From Ruminococcus sp. (GTDB lineage: Bacteria > Bacillota > Clostridia > Oscillospirales > Acutalibacteraceae), in contig JAFSZY010000024.1 of assembly GCA_017458845.1 (NCBI GenBank), positions 1 through 64,000 of the forward strand: a DNA stretch of 64,000 bases. Reading direction: 5' to 3'. Position numbers and translations under genes: made by a program. Positions 1-8,000 of this stretch are shown here, in pieces. The notes under the pieces were generated by a model. It saw only the letters and a program-made list of their open reading frames with translations. It was not told where the DNA came from and did no database searches. Each line of letters starts with the position of its first letter. The stretch's first letter is position 1.

Positions 1-98
1 ACGCCTACAACCATAAGCATAACAAGGACAAGTGCCACTACCGTGAGAAGCAGATTCTTTTTGCCTATTAAGTTTTTAAGGTTAAATCTCTTTTTCAT
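1..98 (-). CDS. Partial exported protein, N-terminus only
   Basis: Only the first 32 codons are in the window. They start at an ATG at 98 behind a strong AAGGAGGTG ribosome site. The peptide is basic at its start (MKKRFNLKN) and then has a long hydrophobic run, so it is a signal peptide or membrane anchor. It follows the 129-1427 gene by about 30 bases on the same strand and is probably the next gene of the surface-fibre operon. No function can be read from this much. Confidence 0.7.
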   Translation of the reverse strand, partial: MKKRFNLKNLIGKKNLLLTVVALVLVMLMVVG

Positions 99-128
99 AG
101 TGACACCTCCTTATTGTAAAAGTCATTA

Positions 129-1427
129 TTAGAAGTCATCGCCGTCGAGGTCGCCGATATCTACGCCGCCGCCGTCGCTGTCGCCGAGAGGTACCCATCG
201 TCCTTCACATTCGCTCGCAATGTTATTTGCTGAAGCGTCTTCAACAATATACTGACGGTTTACTCCGCGGTTTTCTGTAGAAGTTGAATGCGAGCCTGTC
301 TGTCTGCAGAACGTATAGACAGTTGTGTCGTTGGATCCCGCGGGCGGACTGAGAATAAAGGTAATCTTGTTCGTCATATCGCTCGGGATACTCGCGGTCC
401 ATTCGTCTGAAGTTTGTCTGTATTGATATGTATTGAAGTCTACCACGTCTGAAGAATCAGTCGCGTCGGTAAATCTTACTGTCAAATTATACTTATTACT
501 CTGCGAATTAAGCTTGTTTCTGATCCAGCCGTCTGTTGTCGCGTCTTTAAAGCGGATGACGTCGGTATCATCCCAAGAAGTCTTGAACGCGAGACCGAGG
601 TAAATGTCGCTTTTGTCAATCGGGTCAAGCCAAGTACGTGTACACTTGGGGTCGTTGCCCTCCAGCCAGATAATAACAGAGAAAGTAGTTTCTTTTCCTG
701 CTGAGAGTGTAGCTAAGGGTGTGCCGCCGACCGCGTAATCCGAGAACTGATGAGCTATCTGGGGCGAACTGCCCAGATAAGCGCCGCTGCCTCGGTCAAC
801 ATCGTTGACTGCGGGGGTGGTGACTGTCTTTTCCTGTGAGTTGAAAACAACAGGAGTCATCGCCGAGCCGTCCTTTTCGGGAGCTGTGCACCAGATGGCC
901 ATTCTCAAAGGAGCCGCCTGCTGGGCGCTGGCGTTGGTATGATTCTCGTCATCATCTTCATTATAAACCTTAAGCCAGGTTTTGTCCGGGTTAAGGTAGA
1001 TGGATGTATGGTTAGCCTGCGCGGTAACCTTAAAATCAATTTGTATGTAATTTACGTTTTTATCACCCGCGTTGGCGCTGCGGAAGGTCATATCCTTCGC
1101 GACGTTGGAAAAATCCGTACCGTCCGTGGGAAAGTAAAGATTGCGCCCGTCTACAGAGGACGCGGGGAGAAGCTCGAAGTCATTCTCCGCTGAGTTGAAC
1201 TGACTGGTACCTGTGTCGTTTACGCGCAAGCCTTTGCCCGCGTCGAGCGTGAAGTTGTTGGCTTTGCCGTAAGCTGTTTTTATATAATACCAACAGACGG
1301 TGCAGGTGACGAGTATAACCGAAGCCAAAACAAGTGAGACTACGGACTTAAGCAGCTTTGATCTGTCTGTTTTGACGTTGCCTATCCATTTTGAAAAAAC
1401 AGCCGCAATGTTAGACTTTTTGCCCAT
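129..1427 (-). CDS. SipW-type/TasA-like exported surface protein, 432 aa
   Basis: A predicted exported or anchored surface protein. Residues 1-27 are basic and are followed by one hydrophobic segment (about 28-47) ending CWYY, then a large polar, Thr/Asn/Asp-rich extracellular part. At about residues 250-262 it has IIWLEGNDPKC, a signature shared with three neighbours. The C-terminus is Asp/Gly-rich. The ribosome site is GAGAGGTGAG before the ATG. This N-terminal arrangement is what NCBI models call a SipW-dependent-type signal peptide, and a SipW-type peptidase lies 9.7 kb upstream in the same gene run. By analogy with Bacillus TasA it may be a fibre subunit, but no direct fold evidence is visible. 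The anchor ends CWYY rather than the usual ATFAWY, so cleavage is uncertain. Confidence 0.7.
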   Translation of the reverse strand: MGKKSNIAAVFSKWIGNVKTDRSKLLKSVVSLVLASVILVTCTVCWYYIKTAYGKANNFTLDAGKGLRVNDTGTSQFNSAENDFELLPASSVDGRNLYFPTDGTDFSNVAKDMTFRSANAGDKNVNYIQIDFKVTAQANHTSIYLNPDKTWLKVYNEDDDENHTNASAQQAAPLRMAIWCTAPEKDGSAMTPVVFNSQEKTVTTPAVNDVDRGSGAYLGSSPQIAHQFSDYAVGGTPLATLSAGKETTFSVIIWLEGNDPKCTRTWLDPIDKSDIYLGLAFKTSWDDTDVIRFKDATTDGWIRNKLNSQSNKYNLTVRFTDATDSSDVVDFNTYQYRQTSDEWTASIPSDMTNKITFILSPPAGSNDTTVYTFCRQTGSHSTSTENRGVNRQYIVEDASANNIASECEGRWVPLGDSDGGGVDIGDLDGDDF

Positions 1428-1469
1428 AATCTCACCTCTCTTTAATTTATTTTAAGCTTTAATTGTATA

Positions 1470-2768
1470 TTAACCTGAATTTCCGAACTCAATATACAAG
1501 CTGAATTTGCCCGTATCCATAGCTCGTCGCGCCTCGGTGTCTGTTCCCTCAATCCAAAGGTTGATATAATACTTATAATAATAGTAATCGCCAATCTTTG
1601 TGGGTGTTGTTGAAAACTCCGAAATCTTTTTGCCCTCTCCCAAGGTCGGAACCGTTCCGTTTGTGAGTGTTGTTGTCTTGGTTACATCAGACTTATAGGC
1701 GTTGCTGGGGAGCTCTTCAGATCCACCCAAAGGCGTGTAAGTGTTATCCGTGCTCGGGTCCTCAACATAGGAAACGCCGTTAACAACAGGAGAAGCCGCC
1801 TCCGGGTCTACATATCTGTATGTATAATAGTTGTGTTTAAAAGTAGTGCCCGGGTCAACCGCCGTTCCCAATCTTGTAAAACCTGATTTATAAGTAGTCG
1901 AATCAGCGGAATTTGAACCCTGTGTAGTTTTCGTTACACCTGTAAGAAGCGTCCAGTCATCCTCGCTTGTACCCGACGGAATTGTCAGGAACAAATCGGG
2001 ACGCGGAACCCACACAAATGAGCTTTCGTATTTAGATGGATTTGTAGCGGTATGGGTGGAGTCGTTAATTTCCGATATAGGTCCGCCTGTAAGCGAAACT
2101 CTCATAGCCGCTACAAGCGCGTCGGAAGTAAAGTTACCGTAAGCGCTTTTGCGCGTGCTGCTTGAGCCTGTCATAACTTCACCTGAAGTTGTCTCAACAC
2201 CCATAGCGAGATAAGCGGAAGGCTTAACATATAAATCCGAATTCTTGGAGCGAAGATAGAACGGAACAGAATAGTACTCGGGTTTTGCGCCGCTGTCAAT
2301 CTCAGACTGTGAAAAGGTGTAAAGATTGCTCTTTGCGACGGTCGGGATAGCGTTGAGGTTGACAATTTTGCCGTTTGTGCGCGCGTCAGCCTTAGCGTCG
2401 TCGTTATCCTCAGTCGAACTGAAACCCGGGTTTATAAAGGTTAACCCGTCGCTGGTTACGTCGTTTGAGAACTGGAACGGTCCGTCAAAGGTCGCGCTGT
2501 CGGACCATTGACCCGCTACAAAAGATGTCGTGTTGTTCGTTGTAACGTAATTTCCGAAAATGCCGGTATCAGCGCCATTTTCTGTAATGGCGATTTGAAC
2601 CTCGTCGGGCTGCGCCGCCTTAACGCTGATACCTGTAGCGCTGACGTTTTTGTTGATAAAATACCACGCAAAGATGGCTAAGAAGATGATAACCAGCATT
2701 ACAAGCATCATTATTGAATTTTTAGTAATCAAAAGACGCCTGTTACTAACGCCGGTTTTCCCCTTCAT
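1470..2768 (-). CDS. SipW-type/TasA-like exported surface protein, 432 aa
   Basis: Residues 1-17 are cytosolic and basic. Residues 18-37 are hydrophobic and end AIFAWYF, close to the ATFAWY motif of SipW-type signal peptides. The rest is a Ser/Thr/Tyr-rich extracellular region. Near the C-terminus (about residues 400-412) NLWIEGTDTEA matches the W-x-E-G-x-D signature of the neighbouring exported proteins, and the protein ends soon after in a beta-rich stretch. The ATG lies 4 bases from the stop of the coiled-coil gene upstream and its ribosome site (AGAGGTT) lies in that gene's end, so the two are co-translated. It is likely a large structural or tip subunit of the same surface assembly; the role is inferred from context. 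Confidence 0.7.
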   Translation of the reverse strand: MKGKTGVSNRRLLITKNSIMMLVMLVIIFLAIFAWYFINKNVSATGISVKAAQPDEVQIAITENGADTGIFGNYVTTNNTTSFVAGQWSDSATFDGPFQFSNDVTSDGLTFINPGFSSTEDNDDAKADARTNGKIVNLNAIPTVAKSNLYTFSQSEIDSGAKPEYYSVPFYLRSKNSDLYVKPSAYLAMGVETTSGEVMTGSSSTRKSAYGNFTSDALVAAMRVSLTGGPISEINDSTHTATNPSKYESSFVWVPRPDLFLTIPSGTSEDDWTLLTGVTKTTQGSNSADSTTYKSGFTRLGTAVDPGTTFKHNYYTYRYVDPEAASPVVNGVSYVEDPSTDNTYTPLGGSEELPSNAYKSDVTKTTTLTNGTVPTLGEGKKISEFSTTPTKIGDYYYYKYYINLWIEGTDTEARRAMDTGKFSLYIEFGNSG

Positions 2769-2772
2769 AAGC

Positions 2773-5310
2773 TTAACCTCTGTAGAAATAAATACCTATA
2801 GCGGACTTGCCGCTGCGCTGTGATTTATTGTGGAAAATCTGAGCTGCCTCAAACTCCGCCTCATCCCTGAGGAATTCGGCAAAGCCGTCCATATACGCCT
2901 TATCGACAGTCTTGTATGTCAGATAAGCGCAGGTCTTGTCAGCGCCCTTGAGCGCCTCGGCTGCCTCTGATTTACACTTGTCAAAGTCGCTCTCACCGCG
3001 GAAGTTCTTGATGACCTCAAGGCGGTTGTGAGTTCCCTTGTAAACTGTGATTTTCTTGCTGTCCTTAACGATATACACACAGCTGAGCTTGCTTGAGCTC
3101 GGAAACTCGGCAGGTTCGCCGCTTGCTATAATAGCGTTCGCCTTCATCTGCTGAGCGCCGAGAGCGCCGAGAGCGAAGTCAAAGCGGAACATATCCTCGC
3201 TTTTCTTGTCAATCTTGAGCTCTTTCTTATACATAGCGGCGGTGGCGTTAGCCTTTTTAGCCGCCTTTTTAGCCTCAGCCTGAGCCTTGTCAACCTGCTT
3301 CTTGATTTCCGCCTTAGCCTTCTTGTCGGCTTCCTTCTGAGCCGCCTTAACACGGGCGTCGGCGTCCTTCTGGATGCGGTTTTTATCGTTATCGCACTGC
3401 TTCTGCACTTTGTCAAGCGCCTGCTTGTGCTCGTTGTTCAGCTTGTCAATCTGCTTGTTGTGAGCCTGCTCGATCTTAGCCTTCTCGTCCTCGTGCTCTT
3501 TGTTGAGACGGGCGATGTCATCGGCTCTGCCCTGCTTCTCGTCAGCAAGGTTGGTTTCGAGGTCGGCGACATTTTTGTTGAGTCCGTCAATCTTGGAGCT
3601 CTGCTCGGCGATAGTCTTGTCACGCTCGCTGAGAGTGCCGTTGAGGGATTCAATCTCGCTCTTGGCGTCAGCGATTGCGGTCTCCAGACCAGCGATAGCA
3701 GCCTTCTGCTCGGCGATTGTAGCCTCGTGAGCTTCGATAGTAGCTTTCTGTTCGGCGTTCTCTTTCTCGAGAGCGGCAACGTTGGCTTCCAGCTCTGCCT
3801 TAATCTTTTCGAGTTCGGCTACGATACCTTCGAGTTCCTCGATACGGGCTTTCTGCTGTGCAACGATTTCTTCGAGCTCCGCGATACGCGCCTTCTGCTC
3901 CTCGATAATGCCTTCGAGTTCCTCGATTTTTGCTTCGAGCTGCGCCTTGATTTCCTCAAGCTCGGCAACCTTGGCTTCGAGCTCGGCAATACGGGATTCA
4001 AGATATTTAATCCTTGCCTCGAGTTCTTCGACCTTGGCTTCGAGTTCGGCGATACGCTCCTTAGCTTTGAGGAGCTCAGCCTTAACCTTCTGCAGCTCGT
4101 TCTCGAGCTCTTTAACCTGTTCTTCGAGAGCCTTGATGTTGCTCTTGAGACTTTCGATAGTCTTGTCGCGCTTTTCAATCTCGCGCTTGAGAGCCTCAAT
4201 TTCAGCCTTCTGCTCACGAATAATTTTCTCGCGCTCACGGATTTCCGCGAGACGAATTTTCATTTCTTCCGCGCGAATCTTTTCAATCAGCTCATTCTCG
4301 CGCTGCATACGCTCGTCTCTGGCAAGCTTTGCCTCTGCGTCAAAGACAGCGTTCTGCTCCTGATACCTCTCCTCGAGGTAGTCCATCAGCTGGGGATTGT
4401 TAACAATGGACATCAAAAAGTGCTGATAACCCCACGCCATATACATACCCTCCTGGGTAACAGGGTCAATCCTGCCCGTGAGGTCGCGGCCGACAATTTC
4501 GTAGCCGGGCTTTTTGTATGAGTTAAGGTATGTAAACAAATCCAAGCCCGCCTTATAGTTCGGGTTCTTGGTCATAAGGTTTGTACGGTTGATAGGAGGC
4601 TTAACGCGAATGCACTTTTTGAGCTCCTGCATCATATCCGTGTTGAGGAAGCTGTTGAGCTTCTCGCGGATACGGCGCACACGGTCAAAGTCGGAAAGCT
4701 TCTCATAGTCCTCGGTGTTGAGGTCTGCTTCCTCAGCCTCTTTAACCTCGTTGCTGTACTCGCATTTAAATGTAATCTTCTGCTGGTTGAGAACGAGGTC
4801 ACGTTCCATTTCTACCTTTTCATAGGTATCGGTCGGAGCGTTTACCATTTTTCTGTATTTATCGGCAACGAAGTTCAGCGCTGTCTCGATAAGCGTAATG
4901 AGGAAGCGGTTTTCATAGGTTTCAAAGCTGTCCTCACGCTCGATTGTGAGCACCTTGTTAGGCGTTACCTTGCCTGTTTCGTCAATGTTGTCGATAAAGT
5001 TTGTATGTTGAATCAGATGCTTTACAGAATCCTTGTTGATGATTTTAGCCTTGTCGATTCTGTAAATCTCATTATTCTCAACGATGAATCGGCGCTGTTC
5101 GTCGATAGCCTTTTCGATATAGGGCAGGGTATCCTCAATGGCGGTAACCCAGTCCATATCGATAATCTTCTCGTGAATACGACCTGTCAGAACATCCTGT
5201 CCCTTGTCGGCGTCCGACATATTCTGGCGCAGGTAGTTGTACGTGAAGTCTGTCGCGAGCAGCTTCTCCATATATTTATAGGAGCGGTAATATTTATCAA
5301 AATTTTCCAA
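2773..5310 (-). CDS. DUF2357-like protein with giant coiled coil, 845 aa
   Basis: Residues 1-310 resemble the DUF2357 domain that accompanies McrB-like ATPases in McrBC-type pairs: note YENRFLITLIE at 132-142 and a later RTNLMTKNPNYKAGLDLF segment. Residues about 315-695 are an uninterrupted heptad-rich coiled coil of Glu, Lys, Ala and Leu, Lys/Ala-rich at its end. Residues about 700-845 form a separate globular domain that I do not recognise. The PD-(D/E)xK nuclease usual after DUF2357 is not visible. The start is a TTG at 5310, chosen because AGGTGAG lies just upstream and no better start exists. The gene follows the McrB-like ATPase gene with only a DUF559 element between. A role as a scaffold working with that ATPase is inference. 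Confidence 0.7.
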   Translation of the reverse strand: MENFDKYYRSYKYMEKLLATDFTYNYLRQNMSDADKGQDVLTGRIHEKIIDMDWVTAIEDTLPYIEKAIDEQRRFIVENNEIYRIDKAKIINKDSVKHLIQHTNFIDNIDETGKVTPNKVLTIEREDSFETYENRFLITLIETALNFVADKYRKMVNAPTDTYEKVEMERDLVLNQQKITFKCEYSNEVKEAEEADLNTEDYEKLSDFDRVRRIREKLNSFLNTDMMQELKKCIRVKPPINRTNLMTKNPNYKAGLDLFTYLNSYKKPGYEIVGRDLTGRIDPVTQEGMYMAWGYQHFLMSIVNNPQLMDYLEERYQEQNAVFDAEAKLARDERMQRENELIEKIRAEEMKIRLAEIREREKIIREQKAEIEALKREIEKRDKTIESLKSNIKALEEQVKELENELQKVKAELLKAKERIAELEAKVEELEARIKYLESRIAELEAKVAELEEIKAQLEAKIEELEGIIEEQKARIAELEEIVAQQKARIEELEGIVAELEKIKAELEANVAALEKENAEQKATIEAHEATIAEQKAAIAGLETAIADAKSEIESLNGTLSERDKTIAEQSSKIDGLNKNVADLETNLADEKQGRADDIARLNKEHEDEKAKIEQAHNKQIDKLNNEHKQALDKVQKQCDNDKNRIQKDADARVKAAQKEADKKAKAEIKKQVDKAQAEAKKAAKKANATAAMYKKELKIDKKSEDMFRFDFALGALGAQQMKANAIIASGEPAEFPSSSKLSCVYIVKDSKKITVYKGTHNRLEVIKNFRGESDFDKCKSEAAEALKGADKTCAYLTYKTVDKAYMDGFAEFLRDEAEFEAAQIFHNKSQRSGKSAIGIYFYRG

Positions 5311-5348
5311 GCTTACTCACCTCTCTTTATACTTGAAACTTGCTTTTC

Positions 5349-5403
5349 AGCCTCCCTTTGCTAAAGGGAGGTGGCACGGTCTATAGACCGTGACGGTGGG
5401 ATT
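5349..5403 (+). repeat. Dispersed palindromic repeat, unit 1 (plus orientation)
   Basis: A unit of about 55 bases with three parts: a palindrome (CCTCCC...GGGAGG), a second hairpin (GGCACGGTC...GACCGTG), and a tail GGTGGGATT. Apart from four hairpin-loop bases it matches the inverted unit at 7896-7951. The stop codon of the adjacent DUF559 gene overlaps its last bases. With the unit at 5772-5830 it brackets that gene as an inverted pair. Confidence 0.85.
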
Positions 5404-5770
5404 ATCCCCTGTTTTTCAACCTTTTTTGTACTTCACTGTCTATTGTATCGCAAATTCCGCTAAAATTCTTATGAATATCATAATTGCTAAACCGTAACAC
5501 TGTAATTCCGTAATTTTGCAGCTTATTATCTCTGACTATATCACGGGATTGTCCTAAAGCCTGATAATGTTGATCTCCATCAAGTTCTATTACAAGCTTA
5601 GCTTTGGCGCAATAAAAATCTACAATATAGTTATATAACACTCTTTGACGAAGAAACCTGATAGGATATGTACTTAAAAAATCATACCAAAGATGCCGTT
5701 CTTCTTTTGTCATATTTTTTCTTAATTTTCGAGCGTTAAAGGTTAATTCAGGGTTATGTTTAGGCTCCAT
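5402..5770 (-). CDS. DUF559/Vsr-like endonuclease-domain protein, 122 aa
   Basis: A small protein of the DUF559 family, related to the very-short-patch-repair endonuclease fold. It has the family hallmarks ARKLRKNMTKEERHLWYDFL (about 13-32), YIVDFYC and LVIELDGDQH, where the D and ExD residues fit a PD-(D/E)xK active site, and a C-terminal VLRFSNYDI. The length is normal and it looks intact. Its ribosome site AAGGGGGATT is formed by the end of the flanking repeat unit. It sits between two inverted repeat units inside the surface-fibre operon and interrupts the McrB-like/DUF2357 pair. Two relatives lie at 10080-10277 (truncated) and 35422-35817. Substrate and function are unknown; a role in spreading the repeat is a hypothesis. 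Confidence 0.85.
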   Translation of the reverse strand: MEPKHNPELTFNARKLRKNMTKEERHLWYDFLSTYPIRFLRQRVLYNYIVDFYCAKAKLVIELDGDQHYQALGQSRDIVRDNKLQNYGITVLRFSNYDIHKNFSGICDTIDSEVQKRLKNRG

Positions 5771-5771
5771 A

Positions 5772-5830
5772 CGGAATCCCCCTTGGAATCAACAAGTTGA
5801 TTCCTTTCCCCCTTAATTTAAGGGGGACTC
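5772..5830 (-). repeat. Dispersed palindromic repeat, unit 2 (minus orientation)
   Basis: Read on the minus strand it has the same plan as the unit at 5349-5403: an outer palindrome (CCCCC-TTAAATTAA-GGGGG), a hairpin (GGAATCAAC...GTTGATTCC) and a tail AAGGGGGATT. The tail is the ribosome site of the DUF559 gene. The two units form terminal inverted repeats of a candidate element spanning 5349-5830. Confidence 0.8.
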
Positions 5831-5832
5831 AT

Positions 5833-7356
5833 TTAAGCAAGCTTCTTGAGCATAAGGAGGTAGTCCTTACATTCACCCATATTCTCCTCGCCGAAGAGCT
5901 CATCCATATAAGCGATGAGTCCGTCGATTTCGTCACGGATGTATGAAAGGTTGAGTGCCTCAAATTTACGAAGTACCTTACGGGCGAGTATGTAGTCAAG
6001 ACCGTCAATCTCGGTGCCGCCTGTACCCACATACGCGGGAACATAGTCCTTAATCTGCTTCATAATACGGTTACCGAAAGCTACTCTGAAGTGAGAGATT
6101 ATATAATCGTCTACGAGTGCGAGTTTGTTTAAGATTTCGTCGGAAATCGGATTTTCCGCTTTAGCCTGGTTGAGGATATCCTCAAAGTGGTGGTAGTTGA
6201 TAACTACAGGCGGTGTGTCGGGAGCCTCAAAAGCGACGCCCTTGGTGTCGATGTTAATCGGCATAGCACGGTCATAAACCTTATCAGTTACGGCGAATGT
6301 CGAGTCATCGTTGTTGATTGTACCGCAATACCACATATTGGGCGGTACGGTAAACTTACCGCGGTCAAGCTGTTTGGGGTCGTTGGGCCATGTGCTGGGC
6401 ACGAGGTCAACTATCCACTCATCGCGGCGCGGCATTTCAAGGATGGAGAGCATCTCGGCGAAGTAGTACTCAACACGCGCGATGTTCATCTCATCGAGGA
6501 TTACCAGGTAAACGTTCTCGTTGAAGTTAGCTTCGTACATAGCGCACAGCAGAGCTGTCTCGTTATACTTCTTTGTAAACTCGTTGAAGTAGCCGAAAAG
6601 CTCGGAACGGTCACGCCATGAAGGCTGTACGGGGGTAATTACGGAGTCGTTGCAAACATACTTACCGAATGCGTAGGCGAGTGATGTTTTACCTGTACCG
6701 GAAATACCCTGTAATACGATAAGTCTTGTGGAAGCGAACGCCGATACAAAGCGGCGAATCATACTGATATCATAATAAAGACCGAGTCTGGAACAAGCGA
6801 AAAGACGGAAACGGTCACAGAATTCGGGTAGCGTAATATCGTTGTCGTACTCGGGGGGAGTGTAGTTTTCCCAGTCCTTGTCGAGCTGAGTGAGCTTGAG
6901 GAAACGGATGTCGTCCTCGCCTTCCTCGCCCTCACCGTTGAGAGTTTCGAGTTCTTCGCCTGTGAGCTCGGAGATTTCGTTGGGGTTGAGGCCAATCTGG
7001 CTGACCTTCATAGATAAGATTTTGTCCTTTTCAAGGTTGAGTCGCATAACCTCGCGGTTGAGCGCCTGAACTTCCTGAACAAGAGAGCCTGTGTCCTTGC
7101 GGGCACGGCGGTTCTTGATAAATTTCTTTAAGGAAACAACTATAAAGAATACAATAAGACCTAAAATCGCTACCAAAAGCAGTATAGCGATGATTGCTAC
7201 TACCCAAGCCATACCGCCCAGAGTGGTAGTATAGCGGGAGATGATGTTTACGTACTCGGGGATATTAAACGCGCCGAGAATGCTGACAATTCCGTTCCAG
7301 ATGGAACCGAAGAACTGTCCCAGGAATTGGAATAAAAATTGGAATACACTATCCAT
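5833..7356 (-). CDS. Membrane-anchored McrB-like AAA+ ATPase, 507 aa
   Basis: An AAA+ ATPase of the McrB/AAA_5 type. Walker A is GISGTGKT (217-224), Walker B LVILDEM (284-290), sensor 1 is GTINNDDST (345-353), with a possible arginine finger at YDRA (about 363). The NIARVEYYFAEML stretch after Walker B is typical of McrB. Unlike McrB, which starts with a DNA-binding domain, this protein has a hydrophobic N-terminus and a strong transmembrane segment at about 46-76, followed by a basic stretch and a short coiled coil (about 88-115). The ATG follows AAGGAG. Its partner, a DUF2357-like coiled-coil protein, is next downstream. It sits among exported fibre-like proteins and a SipW peptidase, so it may power surface assembly; this is inference. 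Confidence 0.85.
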   Translation of the reverse strand: MDSVFQFLFQFLGQFFGSIWNGIVSILGAFNIPEYVNIISRYTTTLGGMAWVVAIIAILLLVAILGLIVFFIVVSLKKFIKNRRARKDTGSLVQEVQALNREVMRLNLEKDKILSMKVSQIGLNPNEISELTGEELETLNGEGEEGEDDIRFLKLTQLDKDWENYTPPEYDNDITLPEFCDRFRLFACSRLGLYYDISMIRRFVSAFASTRLIVLQGISGTGKTSLAYAFGKYVCNDSVITPVQPSWRDRSELFGYFNEFTKKYNETALLCAMYEANFNENVYLVILDEMNIARVEYYFAEMLSILEMPRRDEWIVDLVPSTWPNDPKQLDRGKFTVPPNMWYCGTINNDDSTFAVTDKVYDRAMPINIDTKGVAFEAPDTPPVVINYHHFEDILNQAKAENPISDEILNKLALVDDYIISHFRVAFGNRIMKQIKDYVPAYVGTGGTEIDGLDYILARKVLRKFEALNLSYIRDEIDGLIAYMDELFGEENMGECKDYLLMLKKLA

Positions 7357-7476
7357 AGGATTATCTCCTTAAAAAAATTTTTCTTCGGGCTAAAAGCGTC
7401 TGACCTTGCTCTCTCTTATAAGTTCCTTTACATTTCGGCGTTTTGCGCCGAACCTTGTTGTTATAGCCCTCAAAAA

Positions 7477-7566
7477 GTTAACAAGTAACAGGTAACAGTG
7501 AACAGTTACCCTATTTACAAAACTTCTTTTTCGCTAACTGTTAATTGTTAACTGTTAGCTGTTAAC
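7477..7566. repeat. Short TIR element of tandem GTTAAC-like heptamers
   Basis: Imperfect 32-base inverted repeats at 7477-7508 and 7535-7566 each consist of degenerate copies of TAACAGT-like words and enclose 26 unrelated bases. The plan (tandem short words, inverted at the two ends) is the same as in the S23-gene element at 11183-11672, but without a gene, so it may be a non-autonomous form. Confidence 0.7.
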
Positions 7567-7585
7567 TGTCCGAGCTCTGCTCGGA

Positions 7586-7704
7586 CTAAGTGATGTGGCT
7601 TTGTCGACTTCATCACAAAATAAGTTATGTAAATGAAAAACTCTCATTTCTCATTTCTCATTTCGCCGCGCGTGCGCGGCGCCGCGACAAAGCCGTTCAC
7701 TTAG
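7586..7704. repeat. Inverted-repeat block with TCTCATT tandem core
   Basis: Ends at 7586-7606 and 7685-7704 are inverted copies (CTAAGTGA...GGCTTTGTCG) with three mismatches. The middle holds three tandem copies of a TCTCATTT-like word and a GC-rich palindrome (GCCGCGC...GCGCGGC). It looks like a small miniature element or a structured RNA segment. Confidence 0.55.
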
Positions 7705-7805
7705 AGCGAATATCCCTGCTGACTGAATATTCGGGTTAACCCGAGGGCGAGAGCCTCGCCCTCGGGGTTGGGTTTGACATAGTGGAGAAGCGTCCTCTCG
7801 TCCCC

Positions 7806-7951
7806 CTTTGTTAAAGGGGGAACGAAACCGATAAATCGGTTTCGAGGGGGATTCAGGTCAGTGATTCTTACTCACGTAAGTATGTAACCCGCTTCAATCC
7901 CACCGTCACGGTCTGGCGACCGTGCCACCTCCCTTTAGCAAAGGGAGGCTG
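7806..7951. repeat. Two facing palindromic repeat units
   Basis: Unit 7806-7856 reads on the plus strand (CCCCC palindrome, AAACCGAT hairpin, GAGGGGGATTC tail). Unit 7896-7951 reads on the minus strand and is nearly identical to the unit at 5349-5403. Tails face inward with about 40 bases between, as in the DUF559-bearing elements but with no gene inside. It may be an empty or internally deleted copy. Confidence 0.75.
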
Positions 7952-8000
7952 CGGCTGTGTTAATTACAAATTAATTAGATTAAATAATTAAGTAATTAAA

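Larger units (their letters stand above)
7357..8000. other. Gene-free gap made of repeats
   Basis: No coding region is supported in these 644 bases. They hold a hairpin at about 7433-7451 (TTCGGCG...CGCCGAA), a terminal-inverted-repeat element (7477-7566), a second inverted-repeat block (7586-7704), a GC-rich stretch, and two units of the palindromic family facing each other (7806-7856 and 7896-7951). Transcription from the major-subunit gene to the ATPase gene would have to cross all of this. Confidence 0.75.

Noticed and set aside
3427..4521. A 364-codon open frame on the plus strand inside the coiled-coil gene
   Set aside because: It is antisense to a heptad-rich coding region; the Leu/Phe/Val-rich product mirrors Lys/Glu codons and no ribosome site or promoter supports it.
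2773..7356. McrBC restriction system
   Set aside because: No PD-(D/E)xK nuclease is visible in the DUF2357 protein, the ATPase has a membrane anchor in place of the DNA-binding domain, and the neighbours are exported proteins.
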